64,000 bases of DNA from Prevotella falsenii DSM 22864 = JCM 15124 (lineage in GTDB: Bacteria; Bacteroidota; Bacteroidia; Bacteroidales; Bacteroidaceae): positions 1-64,000 of the forward strand of contig NZ_BAJY01000010.1 in assembly GCF_000613945.1 (NCBI RefSeq), given 5' to 3'. The notes beneath the pieces were generated by a model. The model worked only from the letters and a program-made list of their open reading frames with translations. It was not told the DNA's origin and did no database searches. How positions within the stretch are numbered: position 1 is the first letter of the stretch; every line of letters begins with the position of its first letter. A program made the position numbers and the translations under genes. This document shows positions 36,037 to 45,102 of the stretch, piece by piece.

Positions 36037-37782
36037 ATGCAGAACAAAGAACTTATTGCCCAATGCGAGCAGAAAGCAAAACAATGGCTCGCCCCTGCTT
36101 TCGACGAAGCAACCCGCAAGGCTGTTCAGGAGATGTTGGACAGCGAAAACAAAGACCTTCTTGTCGAGTCGTTTTACAAAGACCTTGAGTTTGGAACGGG
36201 CGGTTTGCGCGGCATTATGGGCGCAGGCTCTAACCGTATGAACGTCTACACCGTTGGCATGGCAACACAAGGGTTTGCCAATTATCTTAAAATAAACTTC
36301 AAAGACAAAGAGCAAATCTCGGTTGTTGTGTGCCACGACTGCCGCAACAACTCTCGTCTGTTCGCCGAAACCGTTGCCAACATCTTCTCGGCAAACGGCA
36401 TTAAAGTTTATCTTTTCGATGATTTGCGCCCCACACCCGAATGTTCTTTCGCCATTCGGCATTTCAAAGCGCAAGGCGGCGTGAACATTACGGCGAGCCA
36501 CAACCCTCGCGAATACAACGGCTACAAGGCTTATTGGGACGACGGCGCACAGGTGCTGGCTCCGCACGATAAAGGCATCATCGACCAAGTGAACTTGGTT
36601 AAGATAGAAGATGTGAAGTTCGAGGGCAACAAAGACCTTATCGAAATCATCGGAGAAGAGGTAGACAAGGTTTATCTCGAAAAGGTAAAGACGGTTTGTA
36701 TCGACCCTGAGGTAATCAAACGGCAGCACGACCTTTGCATCGTCTACACTCCGTTGCACGGTGCGGGTCGCGTCATGATACCGCGGGCACTGCGCGACTG
36801 GGGTTTCACAAACATTCATTGCGTAGAGGAACAAATGGTGAAAGACGGCAATTTCCCTACCGTAGACCGTCCGAACCCGGAAATAGCAGAAGCCCTCACA
36901 CTCGGTTTGCGCGATGCAAAGAAGCTCGATGCCGACATTCTGATGGCTTCCGACCCCGATGCCGACCGTGTTGGCATGGCTTGCAAGGACAGCAACGGCG
37001 AGTGGATTCTCATCAACGGCAACCAAACTTGCTTGATTTTCCTTTGGTATATCATCACCAACCGTCAGGCATTGGGCAAGATGACACCGAAAGACTACAT
37101 CGTGAAGACTATCGTAACCACGGAAGTGATTGCCGAAATCGCCAAGAAACAGCACATAGAAATGCGCGACTGCTACACGGGCTTTAAGTGGATTGCACAC
37201 GAAATAGCCCTTTCCGAAGGCAAATACAACTATATCGGCGGCGGTGAGGAAAGCTATGGCTTCATGGCTTCCGACTTTAACCGCGACAAAGACGCCGTCA
37301 GTGCCTGCGCGCTCTTGGCTGAAATCTGCGCTTACGCAAAGGATAAGGGCAAGACGCTCTACGATTTGCTGATGGATATATACTTGGAATACGGCTTCAG
37401 CGAGGAGCACACAATCAACGTAGAACGTCCCGGAAAGAGCGGCGCAGACGAAATTCAGCAGATGATGCGCAACTTCCGCGCCAACCCACCGAAAGATTTG
37501 GGCGGCAGCACCGTATGTTTGTGGAAAGATTATCAAAGTCTTGAGGCTACAGACGCTGAAGGAAACAAAACCAAACTCGTTATGCCCGATACCAGCAACG
37601 TGCTGCAATGGTTCTGCACCGACGGCACAAAAGTAAGCGTTCGCCCATCGGGAACCGAACCAAAGATTAAGTTCTATCTCGAAATAAAAGACAAGATGCA
37701 GACCGCAGCCGACTTTAAGGCTTGCCGTGCACGTGCTTACGAGAAGATAGAAGCTATAAAGAAAAGCCTTGGTTTGCAATAA
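36037..37782 (+). CDS. Phosphoglucomutase/phosphomannomutase family (phospho-sugar mutase)
   Basis: Alpha-D-phosphohexomutase of 581 residues, interconverting hexose-1- and -6-phosphates. The phosphoserine is S154 in TASHNP. The metal loop is DPDADR, the sugar-recognition loop is GGGEESYG, and the phosphate-binding loop is RPSGTEPK near the C-terminus: the four family motifs in order. Length and N-terminus (FGTGGLRGIMGAGSNRMN) match the Firmicutes/Bacteroidota PgcA-like group. Monocistronic, with promoter box and terminator. Confidence 0.95.
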   Translation: MQNKELIAQCEQKAKQWLAPAFDEATRKAVQEMLDSENKDLLVESFYKDLEFGTGGLRGIMGAGSNRMNVYTVGMATQGFANYLKINFKDKEQISVVVCHDCRNNSRLFAETVANIFSANGIKVYLFDDLRPTPECSFAIRHFKAQGGVNITASHNPREYNGYKAYWDDGAQVLAPHDKGIIDQVNLVKIEDVKFEGNKDLIEIIGEEVDKVYLEKVKTVCIDPEVIKRQHDLCIVYTPLHGAGRVMIPRALRDWGFTNIHCVEEQMVKDGNFPTVDRPNPEIAEALTLGLRDAKKLDADILMASDPDADRVGMACKDSNGEWILINGNQTCLIFLWYIITNRQALGKMTPKDYIVKTIVTTEVIAEIAKKQHIEMRDCYTGFKWIAHEIALSEGKYNYIGGGEESYGFMASDFNRDKDAVSACALLAEICAYAKDKGKTLYDLLMDIYLEYGFSEEHTINVERPGKSGADEIQQMMRNFRANPPKDLGGSTVCLWKDYQSLEATDAEGNKTKLVMPDTSNVLQWFCTDGTKVSVRPSGTEPKIKFYLEIKDKMQTAADFKACRARAYEKIEAIKKSLGLQ

Positions 37783-37803
37783 ACAGCAAGCCGGTAATAA
37801 CAG

Positions 37804-37832
37804 AAAAGCCCCGCAATTGCGGGGCTTTTTTT
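37804..37832 (+). terminator. Phosphoglucomutase terminator
   Basis: AAAAGCCCCGCAATTGCGGGGCTTTT is a perfect 26-base palindrome (split here as AAAAGCCCCGCAA / TTGCGGGGCTTTT), followed by more T. Confidence 0.9.
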
Positions 37833-37862
37833 ATTCTTCGTGGGTTGTACAGTCTGCCTTTT

Positions 37863-37935
37863 GCAGATATTCCGTTTACCAACCACAGGTATTTCGTTTA
37901 CCAATTGTAGGTACTTTGTTTACCTTTCGCAGACG
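37863..37935. repeat. 22-bp GTTTACC tandem array
   Basis: Three units of exactly 22 bp start at 37863, 37885 and 37907, and a partial fourth at 37929. Each unit carries GTTTACC preceded by TATTCC/TATTTC/TACTTT. It lies between the convergent phosphoglucomutase and cyclophilin genes; the rest of 37833-38031 is empty. Confidence 0.85.
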
Positions 37936-38031
37936 TTAGGAACGTAATAAATCACGCCCCTACACTTTGCTGCTACCGCTTCCGGTGCGCAATGACTTGC
38001 GATTGTACCGATAAAAACTGCGTGTGGACTT

Positions 38032-38712
38032 TTACTTAACTACCTTTGCCGTTACGATGCGAATATCGTTGATGGGGCGGTCGTTGTCGTCTGTGGCTGT
38101 GCGTTGTATCTTTTCAACGATGCCGAGCCCTTCGAGCACTTCGCCGAACACGGTGTACGAACCATCGAGATGGGGTGTACCGCCAAGCGTTTTATAGGTT
38201 TCGCAGAGTTCGGGAGTCAGCTTTGCCTTGCCGTCGGTGTACTTGTCGATGCGGCTTTGTGCCCATTCTAACTGTTGGTCGCTGAACTTCTGTCCCCACA
38301 CGATGTAGAACTGAGTAGACGACGAGGCACGTTCGGGGTTCACGTTGTCGCCCTCGCGTGCAGCCGCCAATGCGCCACGCTTGTGGTAGAGTTTTGGAAA
38401 GCAAATCTCGGCAGGTATGCTGTAAGCCTCGGGAGTATCGCCGAGCATTTGTCCTGCCTTTGCCGTTTTCGATGCCAAGTCGCCTGCCTGCACCATAAAA
38501 TCTTTGATGACACGGTGGAACAACACACCGTCGTAATCGCCTGCCTGCACGTGCTTCAGGAAATTGTCGCGATGCAAGGGCGTTTCGTTGTAGAGTGCAA
38601 TGCGGATAGTGCCGCTGTCGGTAACGAGTTCCACCTCGCGGCGGGTGTCGGTCTGCGCCTGTGCCAATACGGCAATGAGGCAGAAGAGAAGAAAGACGAT
38701 AGTTTTTTTCAT
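38032..38712 (-). CDS. Peptidyl-prolyl cis-trans isomerase, cyclophilin type, exported
   Basis: 226 residues. A signal peptide (MKKTIVFLLFCLIAVLAQAQ, 1-20) sends it to the periplasm. The cyclophilin core is recognised from TPLHRDNFLKHVQAGDYDGVLFHRVIKDFMVQAGD (catalytic Arg in FHRV), followed by SSSTQFYIVWG and the DGSYTVFGEVLEGLGIVEKI end. A 60-residue insertion (KFSDQQLEWAQSRIDKYT onward) is usual for Bacteroidota members. Follows the CobW-type GTPase by 18 bp on the same strand. Confidence 0.95.
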   Translation of the reverse strand: MKKTIVFLLFCLIAVLAQAQTDTRREVELVTDSGTIRIALYNETPLHRDNFLKHVQAGDYDGVLFHRVIKDFMVQAGDLASKTAKAGQMLGDTPEAYSIPAEICFPKLYHKRGALAAAREGDNVNPERASSSTQFYIVWGQKFSDQQLEWAQSRIDKYTDGKAKLTPELCETYKTLGGTPHLDGSYTVFGEVLEGLGIVEKIQRTATDDNDRPINDIRIVTAKVVK

Positions 38713-38730
38713 AACAATTGCTTTATTGGC

Positions 38731-39957
38731 TTATTTCAAACATTTATCTAATTCTGCCTTAATGGCAGCCTTGTCCATATCCTGACCGATGAATACCAAC
38801 TTCTGCATGCGGTCGCCGTAAGGTTCTTCCCAGTCTTTCTTCAAGCGTGGGTTGCGCTCAAGGAACTCACGGAGTTCAAATTCGGGCATGGTGGCGTACC
38901 ATTGACCGGCATTGCGCAGCGTAACCTGCTTGCCTGCCTGCTCGAAAACGTAGCAAATATCTTTCTCGTTGTCGAAGTAGCACAGTCCTTTGCAGCGGAT
39001 AATGCTCTTCGGCCACTTGCGTGCAACGAAGTCATCGAAGAAGTTTAAGTCGAATGGGCGGCGTGCGTAGTACACGAATGTGTCGATGTTGTACTCCAAT
39101 GCCTCGCCGTGCTCTTCGTTTTCAAGATGGTCGTGGTGGTGATGGTGGTGATGATGGTGGCTGTGTTCCTCGTCATGATGCTCGTCGTGGTGGTGCTCAT
39201 CGTGTTCGTGGTGCTCGTCGTCGCCCTCGTTTTCTATGGCAGCAATCCATGAAGCGGACGTTGCCACCTTATCGAAATCGAAGTCCTTGGTGTCGAGAAT
39301 GCGGTCGAAATCTACATCGCCGTAGTTGCACTCTATTATTTCTGCCTTCGGTTGCAGTGCGCGGACAATGTTGCGCACCTTCTGCAGTTCTTCGGGCGAT
39401 ACGTCGTCAGCCTTGTTCAGCAGCACGAAGCTGCAAAATTCTATCTGCTGTATCAGCAGGTTTTCTATGTCGTCGTCGCCCAATTCCTTCTTCATCAGGT
39501 CGTTTCCTGCCGAAAACTCGTCGCACATACGGCGTGCGTCCACCACCGTAACGATGCTGTCCAATACCGCACGCCCGTCTTTTGCAAGGTCGGGATAGAT
39601 TTGCGGATAAGCGCAGATGGTCTGTGCGATGGGTGCCGGCTCGCAAATGCCGCTGGCTTCTATTACGATATAGTCGAAACGGTGTTGCTTTACGATGTCG
39701 CTAAGCTGTTGCACCAAGTCCATTTTCAGCGTGCAGCAGATGCAACCGTTCTGCAATGCCACCAACGAATCGTCCTGTTGGTCTACCACGCCGCCTTTTT
39801 CTATCAGGTCGGCGTCGATGTTCACCTCGCCAATATCGTTTACGATGACAGCGAACTTTATACCTTTATTGTTGCTAAGAATTTTGTTCACGAGTGTTGT
39901 CTTTCCGCTTCCGAGGTATCCTGTAAGCAGCAAGACGGGTGTATCGTTTCTCTCCAT
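38731..39957 (-). CDS. CobW/COG0523 family GTPase with His-rich metal loop
   Basis: Metal-chaperone GTPase of 408 residues. Walker A GYLGSGKT (13-20), the family CxCC motif C72-I-C74-C75, E99 in the Walker B region and NKAD (181-184) are all present. A histidine/acid-rich loop at 249-277 contains about 20 His, including nine in a row, then the CobW C-terminal domain (FVYYARRPFDL onward). COG0523 proteins deliver zinc, cobalt or other metals; the His loop favours Zn or Ni but does not decide. The gene pairs with a periplasmic cyclophilin. Confidence 0.93.
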   Translation of the reverse strand: MERNDTPVLLLTGYLGSGKTTLVNKILSNNKGIKFAVIVNDIGEVNIDADLIEKGGVVDQQDDSLVALQNGCICCTLKMDLVQQLSDIVKQHRFDYIVIEASGICEPAPIAQTICAYPQIYPDLAKDGRAVLDSIVTVVDARRMCDEFSAGNDLMKKELGDDDIENLLIQQIEFCSFVLLNKADDVSPEELQKVRNIVRALQPKAEIIECNYGDVDFDRILDTKDFDFDKVATSASWIAAIENEGDDEHHEHDEHHHDEHHDEEHSHHHHHHHHHDHLENEEHGEALEYNIDTFVYYARRPFDLNFFDDFVARKWPKSIIRCKGLCYFDNEKDICYVFEQAGKQVTLRNAGQWYATMPEFELREFLERNPRLKKDWEEPYGDRMQKLVFIGQDMDKAAIKAELDKCLK

Positions 39958-39998
39958 ATATTATATAATGTATGATTTATATTGATATTTTCGATGGA

Positions 39999-40006
39999 CA
40001 AAGGTA
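39999..40006 (-). promoter_or_regulatory. -7 box of the CobW-type gene
   Basis: TACCTTTG on the minus strand, 42 bp before the start. No Zur-like palindrome was recognised. Confidence 0.45.
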
Positions 40007-40118
40007 CAATAATTGTGCCATAATCGTGCTTTGCAAGCCATTTTTTTTCGCTGCAATGCGCTTGCGGAGCAGTAGAAATTTTGTGGAGGCAGAAGCAAAA
40101 TTATTATTAACTTCTATG

Positions 40119-40166
40119 CTAGAGTTTCTAGAAATTCTAGGAAAACTAGATTTTCTAGCCCCCCCC
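40119..40166. repeat. CTAG-9 array 2
   Basis: CTAG begins at 40119, 40128, 40137, 40146 and 40155, exactly 9 bp apart. The spacers AGTTT, AAATT, GAAAA and ATTTT alternate in strand sense, and the array ends in a run of C like array 1. No gene is seen in 39958-40281. Confidence 0.9.
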
Positions 40167-40188
40167 GCTATTCCTTCCCTGTTAAAAC

Positions 40189-40228
40189 ACAAAAAACACG
40201 ATGCACCAACATTGTGGCACATCGTGCG
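40189..40228 (-). terminator. cydB terminator
   Basis: Read on the minus strand, CACGATG...CATCGTG with inner GCCAC/TTGGTGC pairing is followed by TTTTTTGTGTTTT. Confidence 0.7.
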
Positions 40229-40281
40229 GAAGCTATTGTTTTATCGCTATTTAGGATAAAACGATGAAATGAAAAAGAATT

Positions 40282-41424
40282 TTAATATGCGTGGTCGTCG
40301 TCTTCTATCTCCTTACGGTCAATCTTCTTGCTGTCGATACTGCGCCAAGCATAGAAGATATAGGCGAGAACAAACGGTGCAATCAGGCTGGCATAGAACA
40401 TTGCGGTGAGGGTGAACTCGCTCGAACAACTGTTCTTGATGGTCAGGGAGCTTTGCAAGTCGGCGGTAGAAGGGTAGTAAGCCGTGTTGTTGTAGCCTGC
40501 AATGAGGAACAACACGATAACAACCAACACCACGCCGATGCCCGTTGGCCAGATGCCCTTGATGTAATCTTTCTGCATAAGGGTGCGGACGATGCCGAAA
40601 AGCACCAGCAGCACGCCCACCAAGAGAACGATAGCCAAGTACCACATATCGAGAAGATTGTTCAGATACTTCATCGGTTCCATCACGATGGTGCCTTCTG
40701 CGTTTACCGCATAGCCTTCGCCAAGCAGTGTTTTCAACAAGAAAGCGAGGAAGAAGACGAGGAACAGCACCGTGTTTACGAGCAACTGCGGACGAACGCG
40801 CGAACGAATGGCTTCGTCTGCCACATTATTATTAATGTAGAGTATGCCCAATACACGAGCGAGGAATACAACCGCAATGCCGAAAACTACCACCCAAGGG
40901 TTCAACAACACGTCGAGACCACGGGAAGCGTTCGCCCAATGCGAGATGACGGGCTGCATTTCGTTCACGATGTTCGCCTTTTCTACAATGAAATTCGACC
41001 CGGTAAAGAAAGTTGCCACTGCGCCGCCAAGGAGCAGCGGACCAACGATACCGTTGATAATCAAGCAGGTCTGGAAGGTTTTAACACCGAGAAGATTGCC
41101 TGCTTTGTTCTGAAATTCATAGCTTACGGCTTGAATGATGAACGAGAAAAGAATGATGACCCATACCCAATAAGCCGAGCCGAAGCTGGTGCTGTAAAAG
41201 AGCGGGAACGATGCGAAGAATGCACCGCCGAACGTAACAAGCGTTGTAAAGGTAAATTCCCACTTGCGTCCGGTAGAGTTTACCAGCATACGGCGTTCTA
41301 CATCGGTCTTTCCTAATTGGAAAATCATGGAGTTGGCACCCTGCACAAACATCAGGAAGACGAGCAATGCGCCTAAGAGTGCAATGAGAAACCACCAGTA
41401 ATGTTGCAAAAATTCGTATGTCAT
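40282..41424 (-). CDS. cydB: Cytochrome bd ubiquinol/menaquinol oxidase subunit II
   Basis: 380-residue membrane subunit of the bd oxidase, eight or nine hydrophobic segments (LQHYWWFLIALLGALLVFLMFVQGANSM at the start). Bacteroidota use this enzyme to scavenge oxygen at nanomolar levels. The start codon overlaps the cydA stop as ATGA, so the subunits are translationally coupled. A terminator follows. Confidence 0.96.
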   Translation of the reverse strand: MTYEFLQHYWWFLIALLGALLVFLMFVQGANSMIFQLGKTDVERRMLVNSTGRKWEFTFTTLVTFGGAFFASFPLFYSTSFGSAYWVWVIILFSFIIQAVSYEFQNKAGNLLGVKTFQTCLIINGIVGPLLLGGAVATFFTGSNFIVEKANIVNEMQPVISHWANASRGLDVLLNPWVVVFGIAVVFLARVLGILYINNNVADEAIRSRVRPQLLVNTVLFLVFFLAFLLKTLLGEGYAVNAEGTIVMEPMKYLNNLLDMWYLAIVLLVGVLLVLFGIVRTLMQKDYIKGIWPTGIGVVLVVIVLFLIAGYNNTAYYPSTADLQSSLTIKNSCSSEFTLTAMFYASLIAPFVLAYIFYAWRSIDSKKIDRKEIEDDDHAY

Positions 41425-42955
41425 AGTTCCGGTCCTTTCTTTATTTGTTTACACATAATGCTGACTTCTACCAACAACATGGCAGTGAAGAGGAAAAGGA
41501 AGAGGAAGAACGTAAGAGCTACGCTTCCGCTGTTGAGGTCGCTAACCGCTGCCCACGTTGGCAACATATCCTGAATTGTCCAAGGCTGACGCCCGAATTC
41601 GGCTACCAACCAACCGCTTTCGCTGGCAATATAAGCCAATGGAATAAGGGCAACACCTGCCAATTGCAAAAGGCGGGCGCGGGTAATGTCCTTGCGATAA
41701 AGCACAAACAAGATAACGGCAAATACGAGAATGAACAGCACACCCAAGCCTACCATGATGCGGAATGCCCAGAAATTGATGCCGATAGGAGGCACGGTTT
41801 CGTCGGCATTCTTAATATAGCCATAGCCGAAGTACTTCATGTTCTCCTTCAACGTCTTTATATTGGCTTCCGTTTTCTGTCCGCCGCGATAGTCCTTGAG
41901 AGCTGCTATGGCTTGCTTTCCGCGTTCCATCTTCTCTTTGAGCATGGTTCGACGGTGCCGTCGTCCTTTGTATAACCGTTTATAATGTTGCGAATACCGG
42001 GTACATAGCCGTTGAAATCGCGTGTGGCAAGGAACGAAAGCACCTTAGGCACAGCTATCTTCATTGGCGGTTCGGTTTCGCTCATATAGTCGGGCTGCGA
42101 GAACGGATTGACAAGGGCTACTGCCGTGAGTGCCTCGCCCTTACCGCCTTCGTACAAAGCCTCCATGGCTGCCAGCTTCATAGGCTGATGCTTTGCAACA
42201 AGATAAGCCGATTCGTCGCCAACCATCGCTGTAAGCAACGACGATACAAGCCCTACGGCAGCACCTATCTTCAAGCTCTTGCGTGCAAACTCTACATGAC
42301 GCTTCTTCAGCAAGTACCAACAGCTGACGCCGACACAGAAAGCAGCACCCAAAACCCAAGCCGAAGTAATGGTATGCGTAAACTTATTCACGGCCATCGG
42401 ACTTAAAGCCACTTCCCAGAACGATGTCATTTCGTTGCGCATCGTGTCGGGATTGAACTCGCAACCGACAGGATTTTGCATCCACGCATTGGCAACGAGA
42501 ATCCACCAAGCCGATATGGTGGCACCAATACCTGTGAGCCAAGTAGATGCAAGGTGAAATCCTCGCGACACTTTCTTCCAACCGAAGAACATAACCGCTA
42601 CGAAAGTAGACTCCATGAAGAAAGCCAACATACCCTCGATGGCAAGCGGTGCACCGAAAATGTCGCCCACGAACCAAGAGTAATTGCTCCAGTTGGTTCC
42701 GAATTCGAACTCCAAGATGATGCCGGTGGCAACACCCATCGCAAAATTAATACCGAAAAGACGTTGCCAGAACTGGGCGGTCTTTTTCCAAAACTCTTTT
42801 CCCGTACGATAATAGTACGTCTCCATGATACCCATGATGAGTGCCAAGCCAAGCGTGAGCGGCACAAACAGCCAGTGGTAAATGGCTGTGAGCGCAAACT
42901 GGGCACGCGACCAGTTCACTACATCGGGGTCGATGGTTAATAATAGATTTCCCAT
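41421..42955 (-). CDS. cydA: Cytochrome bd oxidase subunit I (one-base frameshift)
   Basis: Haem- and quinol-binding subunit. The first part (42955 down to ~41946) has the haem b595 ligand H27, H194 as the haem b558 ligand, and E108/E115 of the proton channel. The second part contains the axial Met region FWAFRIMVGLG. The frame breaks at 41946-41947: GTVEP then turns to CSKRRWN, while MLKEKMERGKQAI continues in the next frame. One extra C (CC to CCC, giving EP-ML) restores a 511-residue protein, the normal Bacteroidota length. The break lies in the periplasmic Q-loop region. An ATG in the new frame at 41945 could allow re-initiation, but two fragments would not be expected to work. Confidence 0.93.
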
Positions 42956-43094
42956 TGTTGAATAATATAACTGTTAGAATTTATTTTGTTCGCTTTTTTA
43001 ATTCACGGTTTTTGCTTTCAGAGCGTTTCGAGAACCTCTCGTTGTTCGTAGTCTTTCATCGTCGAAGGGCTCCGTAAGTCCCATGCTGACGGGG

Positions 43095-43313
43095 TTAATT
43101 CCGTTTCAGCATTTCCGTTTCTACGAATTTGGCTTCGTTTCCTTTCTTCGCATTCTGCTTGATGAAGTTAGGAAAAAAGAACAATTTAAGAATAAAAAAC
43201 ATGATAAAGAGCTTTACTAAAATTACCAGCCATAGCGTCTTGCCTATCGTCATACTTCTGAAACCGTCATAGTAAAGGTCGAATACCTTATATAAAAAGC
43301 CCTTCTTGTTCAT
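43095..43313 (-). CDS. DUF4492 family small membrane protein
   Basis: 72 residues with one membrane segment (about 26-48, TLWLVILVKLFIMFFILKLFFFPNF) after a short amphipathic start (FLYKVFDLYYDGFRSMTIGK). It is a member of DUF4492, a family found next to cydAB in Bacteroidota. It lies about 140 bp upstream of cydA in the same orientation. A role as a small accessory subunit, analogous to but not homologous with CydX, is an inference from position and size. The C-terminus is charged. Confidence 0.85.
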   Translation of the reverse strand: MNKKGFLYKVFDLYYDGFRSMTIGKTLWLVILVKLFIMFFILKLFFFPNFIKQNAKKGNEAKFVETEMLKRN

Positions 43314-43358
43314 TTAATGAAATTGTTCTAAGTTTTGTATTAAGTTCAATTGTTTATG

Positions 43359-43366
43359 CAAAAGTA
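43359..43366 (-). promoter_or_regulatory. -7 box of the DUF4492-cydAB operon
   Basis: TACTTTTG on the minus strand, 45 bp before the DUF4492 start. Confidence 0.5.
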
Positions 43367-43470
43367 AGAAAAAAAAATAAAACTTGTTCATTTTATCTCT
43401 AAAATTCCGCCCTTTAACGAAAATAAAGAAAATATAGAACAATTTTCTTTGCTTTGCATTTAAAATATTC

Positions 43471-43478
43471 TACTTTTG
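43471..43478 (+). promoter_or_regulatory. -7 box of the TolC-HlyD-permease operon
   Basis: TACTTTTG. Because transcription would begin near 43485, the in-frame ATG at 43476 cannot be the start; this supports 43503. Confidence 0.5.
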
Positions 43479-43502
43479 CATTCTGGTTACAACAAAGTTT
43501 AT

Positions 43503-44990
43503 ATGATGAGACTAACGTTGCTTTTCAGCATATTATTCACAGCTGTTCCATCGGCTTTTTCGCAAGAAACGTTATCGCTGCAACGCTGCCGCGAGATGGC
43601 TTTGGCGAACAATAAGCAGCTTGCAATATCGCGTGTTACAGCCGATATAGCCGAAAATACACACAAAGCAGCCAAGACAAAATATCTGCCGCGCGTTACA
43701 GGTATTGCAGGATACGAACACCTGTCGCGCGAAGTGTCCTTGCTCAACGATAAACAGAAGAAAACTTTATCGTCGTTGGGGTCGGCTACGGTGGATAAAC
43801 TAAACGGACAAATAGGACAAAACATCAGTCAGCTGGTGCAGCAGGGCATTATTTCAGCCGAAGCAGCACAACGTCTGGGCGATGTTTTGGGCAATATAAC
43901 CGCCCCATTGTCGCAGGCAGGCAACAACATTGGCGAGACAATACGTCAAGGATTGCGCACAAATACAAAGAATATGTACGCTGCAGGCATCATGGTTACG
44001 CAACCTATATACATGGGAGGTGGCATAAAAGCCATGAACGACATAGCTGCCATTGGTGAAGAGTTTGCCCAAAACGACATCGAACTGAAACGACAGACTG
44101 TGCTTTTCGCTGTAGACAACGCCTATTGGCTCATAGTTTCGCTACGAAAAAAGGAGCAACTTGCCACACAATATCGCAATTTGATAAGCAAACTGCACGA
44201 TAACGTGAACAAAATGTACGATGCCGGCGTAGCGACAAAGGCAGACGGACTAAAGGTTTCGGTAGCCGTGAACACGGCAAACCTTACCATTACGGAAATA
44301 GAAAACGGCATTTCGCTTGCGAAAATGGCACTCTGCCAACTCTGCGGACTGCCTCTTGATGGCGATTTGAAACTCGAAGACGAAGATACCGATGAGCTTT
44401 CAGCCTTCACGCCCACCAATTATAATAATGTGGACACAGCCTTCAATGCTCGTCCCGAAGTACGAATATTGCAGAATACGGTCGATATAACCAAGCAAAG
44501 CACTAAGCTCATTCAGTCGCTTTATCGACCACACCTTGCCCTGACAGCAGGTTACACCATTACAAACCCCAATGCGTTCAACGGTTTCGAGCAGAAATTC
44601 AGAGACGTTTGGAGCGTTGGACTCGTCTTGCACGTACCTATTTGGAACTGGGGAGAAGGCAAATACAAGGTGCGGGCTGCTCGTGCGGCTACCCAAATGG
44701 CACAAATGGAACTGAGCGATGTGCGCCACAAGATACGTTTGGAGATGGAACAGAACCGCTTCCGTTTGAAAAATGCAAACTCGCGCCTTGCTACGGCGAA
44801 CAAGAATATGGCATCGGCAGAAGAAAACCTGCGTGTAGCCAACCTCGGGTTTACCGAAGGTGTAATGACTGTTACCGATGTTATGCAGGCACAAACGGCG
44901 TGGCTGTCGGCAAAAACAGCCATTATAGATGCCGAAATAGCCGTGCGCACCGCACAGGTAGGACTGAAAAAGGCACTTGGCGAACTGTAA
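43503..44990 (+). CDS. TolC family outer-membrane efflux protein
   Basis: 495 residues from MMRLTLLF with a signal peptide ending SAFSQ. Two OEP-type halves: LSLQRCREMALANNKQLAISRVTADIAENTHKAAKTKYLPRVTG marks the first, and VRILQNTVDITKQSTKLIQSLYRPHLALTAGY the second. A long helical insertion (DKLNGQIGQNISQLVQQGIISAEAAQRLG) lies near 100-150, as seen in Bacteroidota members. It should form the trimeric outer-membrane duct of the tripartite exporter encoded with the next three genes. Confidence 0.94.
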   Translation: MMRLTLLFSILFTAVPSAFSQETLSLQRCREMALANNKQLAISRVTADIAENTHKAAKTKYLPRVTGIAGYEHLSREVSLLNDKQKKTLSSLGSATVDKLNGQIGQNISQLVQQGIISAEAAQRLGDVLGNITAPLSQAGNNIGETIRQGLRTNTKNMYAAGIMVTQPIYMGGGIKAMNDIAAIGEEFAQNDIELKRQTVLFAVDNAYWLIVSLRKKEQLATQYRNLISKLHDNVNKMYDAGVATKADGLKVSVAVNTANLTITEIENGISLAKMALCQLCGLPLDGDLKLEDEDTDELSAFTPTNYNNVDTAFNARPEVRILQNTVDITKQSTKLIQSLYRPHLALTAGYTITNPNAFNGFEQKFRDVWSVGLVLHVPIWNWGEGKYKVRAARAATQMAQMELSDVRHKIRLEMEQNRFRLKNANSRLATANKNMASAEENLRVANLGFTEGVMTVTDVMQAQTAWLSAKTAIIDAEIAVRTAQVGLKKALGEL

Positions 44991-45102
44991 AAACGGCTAA
45001 AGACAGCAGAAAATGCAGCAGCCAAACTTCGCTTCGTATGCTTCAAAATATCGAAACAAAATTGCAACAGAAATAAAACCAACAATATAAAAGGCTTTCA
45101 TT

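Noticed and set aside
36016-37779. Long open frame (587 codons) on the minus strand
   Set aside because: It is the exact antisense of the phosphoglucomutase gene, whose four family motifs are intact. The Cys/His-rich composition is that of a shadow frame.
40291-41316. Plus-strand open frame of 341 codons
   Set aside because: Antisense of cydB; charged low-similarity translation.
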